Shown here: positions 1 through 12,100 of the stretch, in pieces
Layout: each line of letters opens with the position of its first letter
Numbering within the stretch: the first letter of the stretch is position 1
From: Cenococcum geophilum 1.58
Taxonomy: Eukaryota; Ascomycota; Dothideomycetes; Gloniales; Gloniaceae
DNA: 64,000 nt
Assembly: GCA_001692895.1 (NCBI GenBank)
Contig: KV748221.1
Coordinates: 1,219,056-1,283,055, forward strand
Reading direction: 5' to 3'
Position numbers and translations under genes: made by a program
The notes under the pieces: model-generated
What the model was told of the DNA's origin: nothing
The model's input: only the letters and a program-made list of their open reading frames with translations
Databases searched by the model: none

Positions 1-3000
1 TTAAGTTATTACCTAGCTCTTTCCTTCTTATAGAATAGCTTTATATAGTGCCTCTCGGGTGCCTTCAGGATGCCCTATTATTAGGAATTAATTTTATACT
101 TTAGGGATGCCTTTATTCTAAGCTTTAGTAACAATCTATATAAACGCAGTGTACTACTATAATCCCCATATATAATAAACGGGTAGTGTTCTTATAGGTG
201 CCTTATAATTCCTTAAAATTTCTAATTCTTTATAGGCTGTCCTTTTACTCCTCTTCGTACCATTAACTCTACTATATATCTCCGGTACTAGGCCAGATAC
301 TCTCCTTTTATCCCTAGGGGATCTTACTAAATCCCTAAGGCTACTTCTTATGGTGCTACTACTCCTTCTCATATAGCGTCTTCTTTAAATAGTATCCCTA
401 GTGGTTCTCCTATAGATCCCTATAGGCTTCCTCTTATAGGATTTTAGGATCCCTATTATAATAGCGAAACATTTCCGTTCTTAATGCCTGTACTTAATTC
501 TATAGTTTTAATTTATAGAGTCTTCCCTATTGTTTTACCTATAGTATATCCGGAACCATTTCTAAGTCTTTACCTTTGGTTTTTAGGAAGGTTTTAATTG
601 CGGTGTTGCATCCTAGCTAAAGGTACTCCTTAGGTTCCTAACTATTATACGCCTAGGAGTATCCTTCCTAATAAACTAAAAATTCGCGCTTCTTCTGGCG
701 CCATTTTTGGTCTAGAATGTCTTTTATATTCTATTCTAGTTCCCTATTAATTTTGCTAGGTAAGGGCGGTTCCGTACTATCTCTTCTCCGGTATAGCTCT
801 AGTAAGAAAACATAAAATATGGAATATATTAGATAAGATTTCGGTAATTCTAATTTATAGGCTTAGTTTCCTTTGGTTTTCTTAACTATCTTAAAGGGTC
901 TAAGCCACCGGTAATCCAGCTTCTTCTTAATGCGTTTTATTTGGATATTTTTTATAGATAGTAAGACTTTATCTCCTATCTCAAATTCTTTTAGCATATA
1001 TTTTTTATTATAGTACCTTTTTTGCATAGCCTAGGCGTCTAGCAAGTGCTTTTTAAGTTTCTCTCTACAAATTCTTATTTGCTTAATTCTTTCGGACGCC
1101 ACTAGTGCCTCTCTTTTGGGAATGATGTCCTTAACGTTTTAGGGGTTATTTACTTTTACCCCAAATAATGCTTTATAAGGGGTCATTTTTATACTACTAT
1201 GGATACTTATGTTATATACGTGCTGCACTAAAGCCAACTATAATGTCCAATCATCCTGTTAATAATTAATATAGCAGCGGAGGTAGTGTTCCAATAACGC
1301 ATTTAGACGCTCTATTTACCCGTCTATTTATAGGTAGAAGATAGTACTTATCCTTTACTATATTTTTAATAAGAGACAGAATAAAGACCAAAATGCACTA
1401 TTAAATACGGTGCCTCTGTTAGATATAATTCCCCTTAGCATACTAAATAAGAGCCACTATTCTAAAAACAGGTCTGCTAGTTCTGCTACTATAATCGTTA
1501 TTATAACAGCAAAGTATCCTAAAAACTTTATATACTTATCAATGATTACTAGGATAGTGTTAGCAACCTCTCCAGTTCTTATCTTAGTAGGGGGTAAGCC
1601 TATAATAAAATCTATTATTAATTCTAATATGGGTCCCTACGGAATAGGAAGCACTAATAACTCACCATATAGGCGATACCTAGATATCTATATCCTTTGG
1701 CACGTATTATACCTTAATATATAGTCCTTAACCTCTTTAGACATTCCGTCCTAAAAGTATTTCCTTTAAACAGCCTTAAGGGTTCTGTTAGCACCGTAGT
1801 AACCCCTAAGAGGGTTATTATGGAAGACCTTTAGAATTTTATCTTAAATTGCTTGGTCCTTTAGAATATATACAGCACCCTTAAAGCGTAATAAACCCTT
1901 TTAGTCTTGCTGCTATAGCTTCTTAGTAACTTTAGCTAAGTTAGTCTCTACTATATCTTTCTACCTCTCCCTAGAGGCGAAGGCGTCCCTTTATTAAGCT
2001 TAAAGAAGAAGATCTAGAAAGGTTTTATATAGATCGCTTACTTCTATTTCGCCTGCCGCTATTATAGACTTAAGGCGTAGCACGAGACGTTTTAAACCAT
2101 TAGTGCTAGCAGATTCTCCTACCGTTATATAGTATACTATGCTATAAATAGGTATCTCGCCTATCCCCCTTAAATCTAAGAACTCGCAGCTAATACGCCG
2201 TTGAGTTAAAGGTGCCGTAATACCTCCAGCACATTCTGCAGAATTTTTACTAATTCTAGGGTACGCTAACTTTGTAATGTCTACTTGGTCTATAACCTAG
2301 TCTATAACCATATCCTACGGCTCTATAATTATATTGCTTCGTAGCTGCATCACCAGGACCTCTGCCCTACCGCGAAATTCTATAGTTCTAGGAAAAGAGT
2401 CTTCTTTTTTCCTAAGCAAATTTTATAATATAGGGATTATTTCCCCTATGCTGTCCTAGATCCTCCCTATCTTATAATCCGGATGTCTTAATAACCCATT
2501 AGCAGAATTTATCTTTCCTAGGCGGTATATAATCTTAAAATCGTACTGCAATAGTGCCTCTACCCACCTAGCTTATCGACCGCTTAACACCTTCGTAGTT
2601 ATAAAGTATTTTAGGTTATTATAGTCTATAAGGACTTTAATAGGATAATTACTTTCTATATAATAATGTCGCCAGTGCTTTATTACTGCAATTATTGCGA
2701 GCAGCTCCTAGTTGTGCGTTATATAACGCTGCTTTATAGGGGTTATTTTCCTTAACTAAAACGCCACAGGATGCCATTTTCCGTCTTTTAATTAAGATAT
2801 AATTGCCCCTAGGGTAAAGCCAGATATATCCGTTTTAAGGTATATACGTAGCTCCTAGTAGAAGTATATTAGGATAGGCGCCAATATAAATAAATCCTTT
2901 AACCGGTCTATAGCCTACTTAGTAGCTTCCCTAAATATAAAGGGTCCTAACTTCCTGCCATTCTTAGATCCTTTTAGTAGATTGGTAATTAGAAGTATTA

Positions 3001-3601
3001 CTTATAAGTAGTAAACAATAAACGTTTAGTAGAAGTTCGCCATGCCTAAGAAAACCTATACTTCTCTAAATGTCATAGGGTAGGGCCATTCCCTAATAGC
3101 GTCCACCCGACTTTTCTCTATTAACACTTTATTAACGCTAATAATAAAGCCTAAAAAATTAATGCTAGTAGTATAGAATATACACTTTTTTAGGTTTATA
3201 TAGAGCTTATATTCCTATAGTCTTTCTAGTACTATTCGCACGTGGTGCGTATATGCTTTATAGTTATTAGAGTAGACTATAATATTATTAAGGTAGACTA
3301 TATATATCGTGTCTAATAGGCCCAACAATGCCTTATTAATATAGGCCTGAAATATTGCTAGTGCGTTAGTGAGCCCAAATAGCATCACTAGGTACTTAAA
3401 GTGGCCGTACTATATTTAGAACGCCGTTTTCCACTTATCGCCGGCTTTAATCCGGATTTAATAGTATATATCTTTTAGATTTAATTTCGTAAATATCTTT
3501 ACGCCTAATAGCCTGTTAATAAGCTCCCCTATTAAGGGTAATAGGTAGCGATTCTTTATAGTAATCTTATTTAGCGCCTAATAGTTAATATAGAGGCGAA
3601 G
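1..3601 (-). mobile_element. Outer Ty3/gypsy chromovirus, 3' part of pol, RIP-degraded
   Basis: Relic of a retrotransposon polyprotein read on the minus strand, so reverse transcriptase lies at high coordinates and the C-terminus at low coordinates. The reverse transcriptase core is at about 2.9-3.6 kb; its YxDD box near 3265-3290 now reads YLNNI (both Asp changed to Asn, as G-to-A RIP would give). RNase H, then integrase and a linker follow towards about 0.8 kb. A chromodomain-like stretch at about 610-720 includes the residues FLVY then EGYS. Stops are frequent (TAG in place of Trp or Gln codons). The element continues at 9495, because a second retroelement is inserted at 3602. Its 3' LTR is not visible and lies beyond the window start. 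Confidence 0.85.
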
Positions 3602-3823
3602 TGTTAGCGACTCAGTCAATCGAGGCACGAGCACGGCAAGAGGGGCGCGCAAGCCTATACGATTGGTAGTCTATAAACGAGGATCTAAAGCTAGAGAAAG
3701 GAAAGGAGAAGAAGAGTAGCGCTGGTTAAAGTAGGGTTCTTTTTATGCGGTCTTCTAGTTACATAACCGCGAAGTTCTGCCAAGTTCTGCCAAGTTCTGC
3801 CAGGTTCTACCAGTGCCGTAACA
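3602..3823 (-). repeat. 3' LTR of nested chromovirus
   Basis: This 222-bp long terminal repeat has TGTTAGCG and CCGTAACA ends and matches 9273-9494 without indels. It contains a tandem decamer AAGTTCTGCC (about four units, about 3770-3812). It is preceded by the target duplication CGAAG at 3597-3601. Confidence 0.95.
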
Positions 3824-3944
3824 TTACCCCCCCCTCCGCAAAAGCCTGCCCTTAGGCTTTATAGTCTGTATTATACTTATAGGGCGTTCTTATCTTTATA
3901 TTCTTCCGGTAGCTTATTGTCTTCGCTATACTAGCACTCCATCC

Positions 3945-4150
3945 ACTCGTCTAGGTACTTTAGGGGTCCTGGTTTATTAGGGTAGCGGTTATAGAATTCT
4001 TAAAGCTTATAGGGACTGCTAATAAAGTTCCATATAGGGTACTAGGTAGGATCTGGGTCATAGCCTTTCCAACTAACGCAGTACTTTAGCGTTTTCCTTA
4101 CTAGTTTACAGGCCAGTACTTCTTCAATTTCCCATTTATTGTCGCTATTA
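3945..4150 (-). pseudogene. Chromodomain relic at the C-terminus of the nested element's integrase
   Basis: The minus-strand reading gives WEIEEVLACK, then KYCVSWKGYDPDPT, a stop where Trp is expected, then YPIWNF and YLDEWMEC. This is the expected chromodomain pattern (V-EEIL...Y-V-WKGY...TW-P--N). In chromoviruses this module is thought to direct integration to heterochromatin marked by H3K9 methylation, which would fit the nesting in an AT-rich block. It is broken by stops. Confidence 0.8.
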
Positions 4151-6288
4151 ACTTGAATCGGTAGGGGAGGTTCGTTCTTTTATCTAGGCAATAGGTCGTT
4201 CGCAGCTTTCCGTAGCTTATCCAGCAAGAAAACGGGGTGAACCTTGATCAAATCCGGGAGCTTTACTTTATATAAGTTACCTATCTTCTTAAGGACCTTA
4301 TACGGTCCCGCCATCTAATAGTCTAGCTTACGGCTAGGCCGTTCCGTCTTCTAGTTCTTTGTTATAACCTAGACTATATCGCCTACAGTAAAGTCGGGTT
4401 CGCGCCTATACTTATTTGCCTACTATTCCATTAATTTCTAGGCCTTTTCTAGATTTATACGGGCTACCGTCTAGGCTTCCTCTAAGCGCTTAGCGTACTG
4501 CTAGGCTTCCTTATAAAACAGTTTCTTGCGTACAGTCCGTGGTCCTTCTAGTCTATCCCAATCAAAGCTTATTTGGGGTAAATACCCTATTTCTAGTTGG
4601 ATAGGTACAAATCCTGTAGAGTTATAGGGTAGGGTCGCCTAGGCGTAGTCTATTAGGGGTAGCAGTTCGCCCCAGTTGTCCTAGAAGTAGTTAACAAAAG
4701 GCCGGAGTTTCTAATCTAAATATTGATTTACAATCTCCGTCTAGCCGTCTATCTAGGGGTAGTATACTATAGAGAGCTTTAGCCTAATACCTAGGATCTA
4801 GGTAAACTCGTTCTAAAAGGCCGATATAAATTGCGGGCCGCGATCGGATATAATAGTATCTAGTAGTCCGTAAATGCGGTAGATATAATAGATATACAGT
4901 TAGGCCGCCTCCTTGGCATCAATATTCTTATAATAGGGAATTAAGAATAGGCGCTTACCAAAGCGGTTAACTAGAATTATAACTATATTATATCCGTCGC
5001 GGTCTGTTAGTAGCTTATAGAAGTCTATAGAGATATGCTACTAGGGGCGGTTGGGTATTGGGAGAGGTTTTAATAGTCCTAGGGTCTTATCTCGTGGAAT
5101 TATAGATCTACAGCAGCTATCGCAGTTCTATATATAACGGTTAATATCTATAATCATTCTGGGCCAGTAGTAGCGGTCACCAATAATCTTATAAGTCTTA
5201 TTTTTTCCAGGGTGGGCCGTAAAGACCTAGGCATAAGCTTTGGCAATAAGCCAGGTCCGTAAGTTCTGTTCCTTAGCTACTACTAGCCGTTCCTAGTGCT
5301 TAAGTAGTCCGTTTTCAAGGGACCATGGGCTAGCAACATTCTTTGCCTTTTCACAATATTCCTATAGAGAGGGGGTCATTCGGTTGGCCTATAGTAGTTC
5401 ATTAATAAGGTCAAGTTCGGAGGAGTTAATAGGACATATCTCGGCGCCTAAGGAGTCTATGCTTAGTTCTGCCTATATCTAGGGGTCAAGGTGTTCTAGT
5501 TATAGTAGCGTCTAGGTCTGTAGTGAGATCTTCATAGCCGTCTAGTCATTTAGGTCTTGCTTACGCCTTATAAGAGTATCCGCACGGTTTATAGCGCTTA
5601 GTCTATATATAATTAAGAAGTTAAACTAAGATAGGGTATCCGCCTAGCGTGCCTACCGGGCCATAAGGGCCTTAGTTATTATAAAGTATTCTAGGGCCTT
5701 ATAATCTAAAACTACCTTAATCGGCTTAGGGGTCCCCTCTAGCTATACACGCTAGTGCTAAAAGCTAGAGATAATAGCCAGCATTTCTTTATCATGGATG
5801 TAGTAATTTAGCTTAGCATCTATTATAGTCTTCAAATAGTATACAATAGGGTACCACTCTCCGTCTAGTTACTTCTAGGAAAAAACACCAGCTATCGCGC
5901 CGTCTAAGGCATCAGTTTCTAGTATTAAGGGCCGTTTTAGGTTAAAATAGGCAAGTAGGGGAGCCGATACCAGCCGTTTCTTAAGCTTATTAAAGGCCTG
6001 CCTATATATAGCGTTAAAGTAAAAGGGCTAGTCTTTTCTAGTAAGACGGTTAAGAGGCTAGGCGATCCTACTATAGTTCTTAATAAAGCGTCGGTAGAAG
6101 TTACAAAACCCTAAAAAGGATTATACCCCCTTTATGGTCCGTAGGGGTGTCTACTAGTTAATTACAGCCGTTTTCTCTAGGTTAGTTTTAATTCCGTCTG
6201 TACTAATAATAAAACCTAGGTACTTTATACACTTAACACTAAACTCCGACTTCTTAATATTAACCTAGAGGCTAGCCTCACAGAGCCG

Positions 6289-6516
6289 TTATAGGACTTT
6301 ATAGACGTGCTCCTTATATTCTAGCTCGTTCTTAGAGTAGATTATAATATTATCCAAATAGGCTATACAGAAATCGTCAAGGTAGTTAAAGAGTACATCA
6401 TTTATATACCGCTGGTACGTAGCTAGTCCATTAGTCAGTCTAAAAGGGAGCACTTTATATTTATACGTTCCGTAACAGGTCCAAAATATAGTAAGATCTT
6501 TAGACCTAGGGTCCAT
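6289..6516 (-). pseudogene. Reverse transcriptase fragment of the nested element
   Basis: A 75-codon stretch open between stops carries the central part of a Ty3/gypsy reverse transcriptase: FRLTNGLATYQ (normally FGLTNAPATFQ) and YLDNIIIYS, where the second catalytic Asp is Asn (GAC to AAC, a RIP-type change). It is the longest uninterrupted coding remnant in the element. It has no start codon of its own meaning and is not a gene. Confidence 0.88.
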
Positions 6517-8034
6517 CCTAATTCGGTAGAAGGCCTGGCGGATATTAAGCTTTATAAAGACCTTAGCTCTACTTATTTAGGCCAGAGTCTCATTAAGTAG
6601 GGGCAGCGGATAGCGATCCTTGTGGGTTATATTATTTAGCTTATAGTAGTTAATGCAGAAGCGGAGTCCTCTATTTAGCTTTTTGATAAAAAGAATAGGC
6701 GAGGCAAAAGGGGCTTAGCTAGGCTCAATAAAGCCCTTATTTAGGTTATTAATAAGATACTACTTTATAGCCTGCAATTCAGTAATAGACTGCTTATAGA
6801 GGGGGCTAAAGCTAAGGGTATTTTCTTTGCCCTGCTTAATCTCAATCTTATAGTTATACGGTCGGTGAGGTGGAAGTATATTAGACGCTACTTTAGAGAA
6901 TACGTCCTTGAATTTCTGGTGTCAATAGGGCAGCTTTTGTTCTACTAGTTCCTTATCCGTAAGCTCGCTTTCTTATCCACTAAGCTTATTTCCCTTTTCC
7001 TCAATTATTTAATTAATTTTGTATAAGCTCGTTATAAAGGCAACGGTATTAGGCTAAACTAAGTTCCGGTAGAATCCTACGGCACTAATATAGCAGACAT
7101 TAACTAGTGGGAGGTCCGCTGGTTTCCTTACAGCCGTTTTCTGGACCGTATTTTACGGTCTAGGGTTTATAATCTTTCTTAGCTCCTATTCTATCTTCTA
7201 TAGGTTATCCCTCCGATCTATTAGTTTAGTATAATATCTAACGTCCCTTACTATTCTTTATGGCTGCATAGGGCCTAAGCTCTCTATAGGGGGCTTTTCT
7301 GTGTCACTACTAACTTCCTAGGTCTTTAATGCGGGTGGCGTAACATAGGTAGTCTGGGGGCGACGTAGTATACAGATCCGTTGCGAATTAAGCTATATAT
7401 CTTTCTTAAAGGCCTAGTCCCTACGCATAGCATCGGCCTGGTAAATAGTATTAATCTAGGGCCGTATGAGGTTTTCCATTATAATACTGATTTCTTTTAT
7501 AAAGGAAGGGGTTAGGGGTAGGGTTTTAGGCTAGGTAAGCCGTTTACTCCGTATATTAAGCTGTAAGCCTAAATAGGCTAGCTATTTTCGCCCTAAGATT
7601 ATATTATAGCTACCTAGGTCCGTAATAAGGAAGGGGGCGTTATACTACCTTTATCCGTCAACACAGAGGTAAATCCGCAAGATAGTCGCAATAGGTGGTC
7701 CTATCCGCCCATTATACCCGCGGATAGGAATTAGTTTAGGTAGTTCTTTAATAGGTATATTTAGAAAGTTAGCCAGCTTTACGGCATACTAGGTGTCTAT
7801 TAAGGCGAAGGTATTTACTCTAGAGTTAGCTAAAGCAGAGGTTAAAACTTAATATCTATTGCGGAATAAAGTATAAGGGATAGTATAGCTTCTTCTACTA
7901 ACTAGCTAACCTAGATTAATATCTAACATATTAATCCCTTTTAACCCTAGAGAGGAGTCTTCCTCTAGGGTTCCTCTTTTTCCGACTCCGCGCTATCCTC
8001 CTAGATTAATAGAACCTCGTCCGCTTTCGCGTTT

Positions 8035-8080
8035 ATCGGGCAATTCTTTATATAGTAACCTTTCTATCTATAAGAGAAGC
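8035..8080 (-). pseudogene. Gag zinc knuckle relic of the nested element
   Basis: The minus strand reads C-F-S-Y-R-stop-K-G-Y-Y-I-K-N-C. The spacing matches the CCHC knuckle (C-x2-C-x4-H-x4-C) with the second Cys and the His both changed to Tyr, each a single C:G to T:A transition. It marks the C-terminal end of Gag, upstream of protease in the minus-strand order. Confidence 0.65.
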
Positions 8081-9272
8081 AAGCTCCTTAATCACTAAGG
8101 GCCTATATATAGAGGTTACTATACATAGGCTAAGCATTCGCCGGACCCATGGCAGGGCTGGCCGTATAGCTAGCTGCTAAATTGGCGGTAGGCTATATGG
8201 GTGGTGCTGCGGGGGTTGCTAATTATGCCGGGGCATTATAGGCCATTCTTATATTGCTTATAGTCTGATTTAAAGGGTTTTTGGCTTTATACTGTTCGGC
8301 GCGTGCCTTAATTCGGTAGAGGCCTTAGTTAATAGCCAAGCACTAGTCTATAAGTTCCTTTAGCGTCTATATAGTAGTAAAAACTAGCAGTATAGCTCGC
8401 TACAGGTTTAGGGTAAGCTTATTAAATAGGTCTAGTATTAGATCTTCCTGGGGAATTTAAGCCTAGCTGGCTAGGTACAGAAAGCGGGTCTAAAAGGCCA
8501 AGAAAGTCTCTATCGTTTTTATATTTAGGCTTTTATAATTAAGTCAGGCATTTTATACTTTAAAGGGGTCCTTATAAATAGAAGATAGGTAAACGATTAT
8601 CTCTTCTTTAGAGAGGAAGGGCTTTGCCAAGTCCTGTGCGTACCGTGAACGTAGGTGCGTCTATACGTCCCCGCCGGTACGGCCGAAGACATAGGCCATT
8701 TTAGCCTAAGTAGTAGGGAAGTAGTCCGCATTAACTTCAAGCTTATCCTGTAATTAAAGCTTCCAATTATTAAATATAGGGTCGGTTCCGTCTATAAGCA
8801 ACGGGGGGTCTATGACCTTTGCGGACCGCAATAATGCTAATGCTATACGTTGGGCTAGAGCCTTAAGGACTATAGTAAGTCTCTAGGTGTCTAATAATTC
8901 CTTGCTAGGCATAGGGGGTTCTCTGGCTTTAAGCAGCTCTTAAAGTCGTTTAATTTCGGCATTGGCTGCTGTAAGCTCCACTTGGGAGTTCAAGTCAGTT
9001 GCTGTTTCACTATCGGAGGTATTTAAGGGTCCTGCGGCTGCTTTGCCGGCTGCTATATTTCTTAGCATCGTGGTATAGTTATTAGGGTAACCTCTAGTAG
9101 GATTCTGCAGGGGTTTTGGTCTATACATATTCTATAGGTCTTATTATTCTTTTCTATTCTTCTAGTTCTGGTAATATTCTTTAGGTCTAATTCTATGTTC
9201 TGTTCTAGTTTGTGGTCCGTAAATATATTTAAGTTCCTTTTTAGGAAGAAAGGGTAGTTAAGCTTTAGATAA

Positions 9273-9494
9273 TGTTAGCGACTTAGTTAATTAAGGCACG
9301 AGTATGGCAAGAGGGGCGCGCAAGCCTATATAATTGGTAGTCTATAAACAAGGATCTAAAGCTAAAGAAAGGAAAGGAGAAGAAGAGCAGCGCTGGTCAA
9401 AGTAGGGTTCTTTTTATACGGTCTTCTAGTCACGTGACCGCGAAGTTCTGCCAAGTTCTGCCAAGTTCTGCTAGGTTCTGCCAGTGCCGTAACA
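9273..9494 (-). repeat. 5' LTR of nested chromovirus
   Basis: Second 222-bp copy. I count about 18 differences from the left LTR and every one is a C/T or G/A transition, as expected when RIP acts on each copy. The same decamer array is present. It is followed by the target duplication CGAAG at 9495-9499. Confidence 0.95.
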
Positions 9495-11150
9495 CGAAGG
9501 GTCCCGTCCTTCTTAGGTACAAATATAATTAGCACCCCTACCGGGCTTATAGAGGGCTAAATCCATCCTCTCTAAAGATTGTCCACTATATATTAATATA
9601 GTACCGCTAGCTTATTTTCTAATAGGTTATACAGCGGTTTAAAAGGAGGTTATTTATCCCCTATATCTATTTTATACTTAACTAATATAGGGTTAAGTAA
9701 GGTTTATGCAGCCTCTTTACTAGAAATATCCTCTAAGTCTATATATTTCTGTAGAATCTCTAGTTCCTTAACTGTGTATAGCCAGATATCCGAAAATAAA
9801 TATCCTATATCTCCATTTTTAGTATTAAGAGTGGCATACATAGCATATACCCACCCTTCTTCTTATATATAGTTTAAGAAAGTCTCTTAATCTTTAACTA
9901 TAATACGCGGTTAAAACTTCTAATGTTGATACAAGGCTAAAGGCCAATTAATATCCAGATTAACTTGGCGAAGCTATAGGTATCCCAAAATAAGGTTATA
10001 CCCCTTGATTTCTACAGCATAGAAGCGCATCTCCTACGTATCCCATAGACCATCGCGGTCCTAGCTAGCCACGGAAAAAGCCTATTCCCCGTAGTATAGA
10101 ATCCGGTGGCCTCTAATGCTTCAAATAGTGCGCACCTATAAGCCGCTAAGGTCTAAATCTAATTCTTTCACTAGTAATTAAGAAATAAACCCTATACTCG
10201 CGCCGCTGTCTATAAGGCAGTCTTATATTACCTATTCGTTATTAACTTAAATAGAGATAGGAATAACCATACGGCAGTTTACTCCCTCCTTCTCTTGCTA
10301 GCCTAATATAAGGGAGTAAAGATCTACTAGGCTGTCTCTTTTCCTAATTAGGCTAACTCTTACTTCTTCTGCTAGCAGAAGCGGCTTATATGGCCCTTTT
10401 TACTACAGTTATAACAAGTGCGTGTCTCCCAGTTCCCCTCCTACAGATTAGGTCTCTACTTATTATTATTTTAGGGTTAACTAGCGTTACTCTAGGGCTG
10501 CGAGGCCTACTTATATTGTCCTTCCATAGAGCGGTTAGGTTAGAATCTACCCCTATTATTAAAGCTAGGTCTAGTCCTACGCTCTTTATTATTAGCGTCT
10601 TATTTCTTTTACTTGCCTAAATAGTCTCTTTTAACACTCTTAATCTGAGTAGCTTCAGAGATAAGCTTTTCTTAAAAGGTAGGAATTTCGCCCTTTTCTT
10701 ATATAGCCTGTTAAATCTTAGGTTATAGCTTAGTAAGTAGCTAGTGAAGTTATATAGCGTCATCCTATAGATCTAAGTAGAGTATATTATCTTCTAGTTC
10801 TTCTAAGTAGTTTATAAATTGGACTACAGTCTAACTATCCCGCTGTTTGGCGTTATAGTATCGCTGGTTATAGTCCATCCCTTAATTAGTAGGGTCTTGG
10901 ACCTAATTAACCAACCAGGTCCTAAGTTCGCTAAATTTAAGGGGTATAGTAAGTTTCTTCTTATAGCGTGTCTATAAACTCTTAACAGTACCATATAGGA
11001 AGGTAAAAGCAATTAGTGTCTAATTATACTCATTAAAGTAACATTTCGGATCCAGCCGAAACTTAGTTTCGCATTATTAGATAAAACAATTACAGTTCCG
11101 AAGACTATTACTATAGTACTTATTAGGTTCCTTTATGCGGAATTTAGGTT
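9495..11150 (-). mobile_element. Outer chromovirus, 5' part: Gag, protease and start of reverse transcriptase
   Basis: Continuation of the element interrupted at 3601. On the minus strand the reading runs through a Gag-like region (about 11.0-10.6 kb), an intact CCHC zinc knuckle (10375-10416), a protease with LIDSGAS (DSGA codons at 10199-10210), and the reverse transcriptase entry motif VPKKDGTL ending at 9500. The next residues of that motif (RLYINY...ALNKI) resume at 3601 on the far side of the inserted element, so the two parts were once contiguous. Runs of N near 11159-11212 blur the 5' end, and I could not find its 5' LTR. Confidence 0.85.
10375..10416 (-). pseudogene. Gag CCHC zinc knuckle of the outer element (intact motif)
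   Basis: The fourteen codons read CYNCSKKGHISRFC on the minus strand, a perfect C-x2-C-x4-H-x4-C nucleocapsid zinc knuckle. Its survival contrasts with the knuckles of the other two elements, where Cys and His have become Tyr. Confidence 0.85.
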
Positions 11151-12100
11151 TTTCTAACNTTATAGNATAGTATAGNGTTACCCCTTNNAGTCCGCTTNNT
11201 ATCTAGGGTNTNTATACTTCCCCTAATTGTCCTTATAATTGTTCTTAGTAGTCTTAATATACTTATCTCAATCATATCTCTAACTCCTTTATTTTTTATA
11301 GGGTCTTATATAGCAACCGCTCTAATAACTCCCCAGCGGTAATCGTTTCTAAAGGTCTCGCAAGGTTAGACGGACCAGCCGTGGCTTCTTTATAGGAAGA
11401 GGGAATGCGCTCCTCTGGGGAAACTCTTTAAGCCTCTTATAGTAAGGGCGTTGCTTTATAAGATATAGGAGTATAGTTTATTATTATTAATTAATAGCCG
11501 TACGTTCCTAATAGATTATAAGCGATTAGAATTATAAGAGGCTAGCTTAACCAGAACGTATAATTATCTAATTAATAGTATTACCGGTAAGTAGAAGGTA
11601 AGTTAAAGGTAAATAAAAGGTAAGTTAAAGGTAGAATAAGTTTTACGTATTAAAGGACAAATGCTTCTAACCACTTCTATTTAGAGACTAATCGCTAGTT
11701 CTTCTCTAGAGGAGAACCAGCTCCCTATATAATCTTTCTAANACGCNAGTAAAACCCTTTNCCCCTTATNTNTCTNACNGTGTCTTCTNGGACGTAGATG
11801 GAACATAGGTGAGACCTCCTTCTGGAATATAAATGAGACCTCCTTCTGGAACATAGATAAGACCTCCTTCTATCTCATCTGATATGTACCTTCTAGGGAA
11901 TTCCGTTACAGTAAATTGTATTCTATAGCTGTTAGGGATATATCTCTAAGCTAATAGCATTAAGCGCCGCGTGCTTTCTGTACTCTATAGGCTTAGATTA
12001 ATTAATAGTTATACTACTCTAAATTGGCAGAAGGAGCGGGTAGCCTAGGAGTTAAGGTTTAGCCTATAATCTCCGCGGTACGGGCGTACACTAACCTATA
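11151..12100. other. AT-rich spacer with N runs and short tandem repeats
   Basis: No coding signal was recognised. The stretch has scattered N bases (about 11159-11212 and 11743-11790), a degenerate GGTAAGTTAAA-type tandem at about 11587-11640, and a three-copy 24-bp tandem at 11799-11870. It probably includes the unrecognised 5' end of the outer retroelement and assembly-uncertain sequence. Confidence 0.6.
11799..11870. repeat. 24-bp tandem repeat, three copies
   Basis: Three adjacent units begin TGGAA and end GAGACCTCCTTC or a close variant (11799-11822, 11823-11846, 11847-11870). The differences are transitions. The array lies just after a cluster of N bases, so the true copy number may be larger. 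Confidence 0.85.

Larger units (their letters stand above)
3602..9494 (-). mobile_element. Complete nested Ty3/gypsy chromovirus, RIP-degraded
   Basis: A 5893-bp LTR retrotransposon on the minus strand inserted into the reverse transcriptase of another gypsy element. Both LTRs are 222 bp, start TGTTAGCG and end CCGTAACA on the plus strand, and are flanked by the 5-bp duplication CGAAG (3597-3601 and 9495-9499). A polypurine tract (GGAGGGGGGGG, reverse of 3826-3836) sits beside the left LTR, which makes it the 3' LTR. Order along the minus strand: Gag (about 9.2-8.0 kb) with a degraded zinc knuckle, protease (about 7.8 kb), reverse transcriptase (about 6.9-6.2 kb, YLDN), RNase H, integrase, and a C-terminal chromodomain (about 4150-3945). 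Many in-frame TAG codons mean it cannot be autonomous. Confidence 0.93.

Noticed and set aside
1410-1724. Plus-strand open frame of 104 codons
   Set aside because: Antisense to the integrase part of the outer chromovirus.
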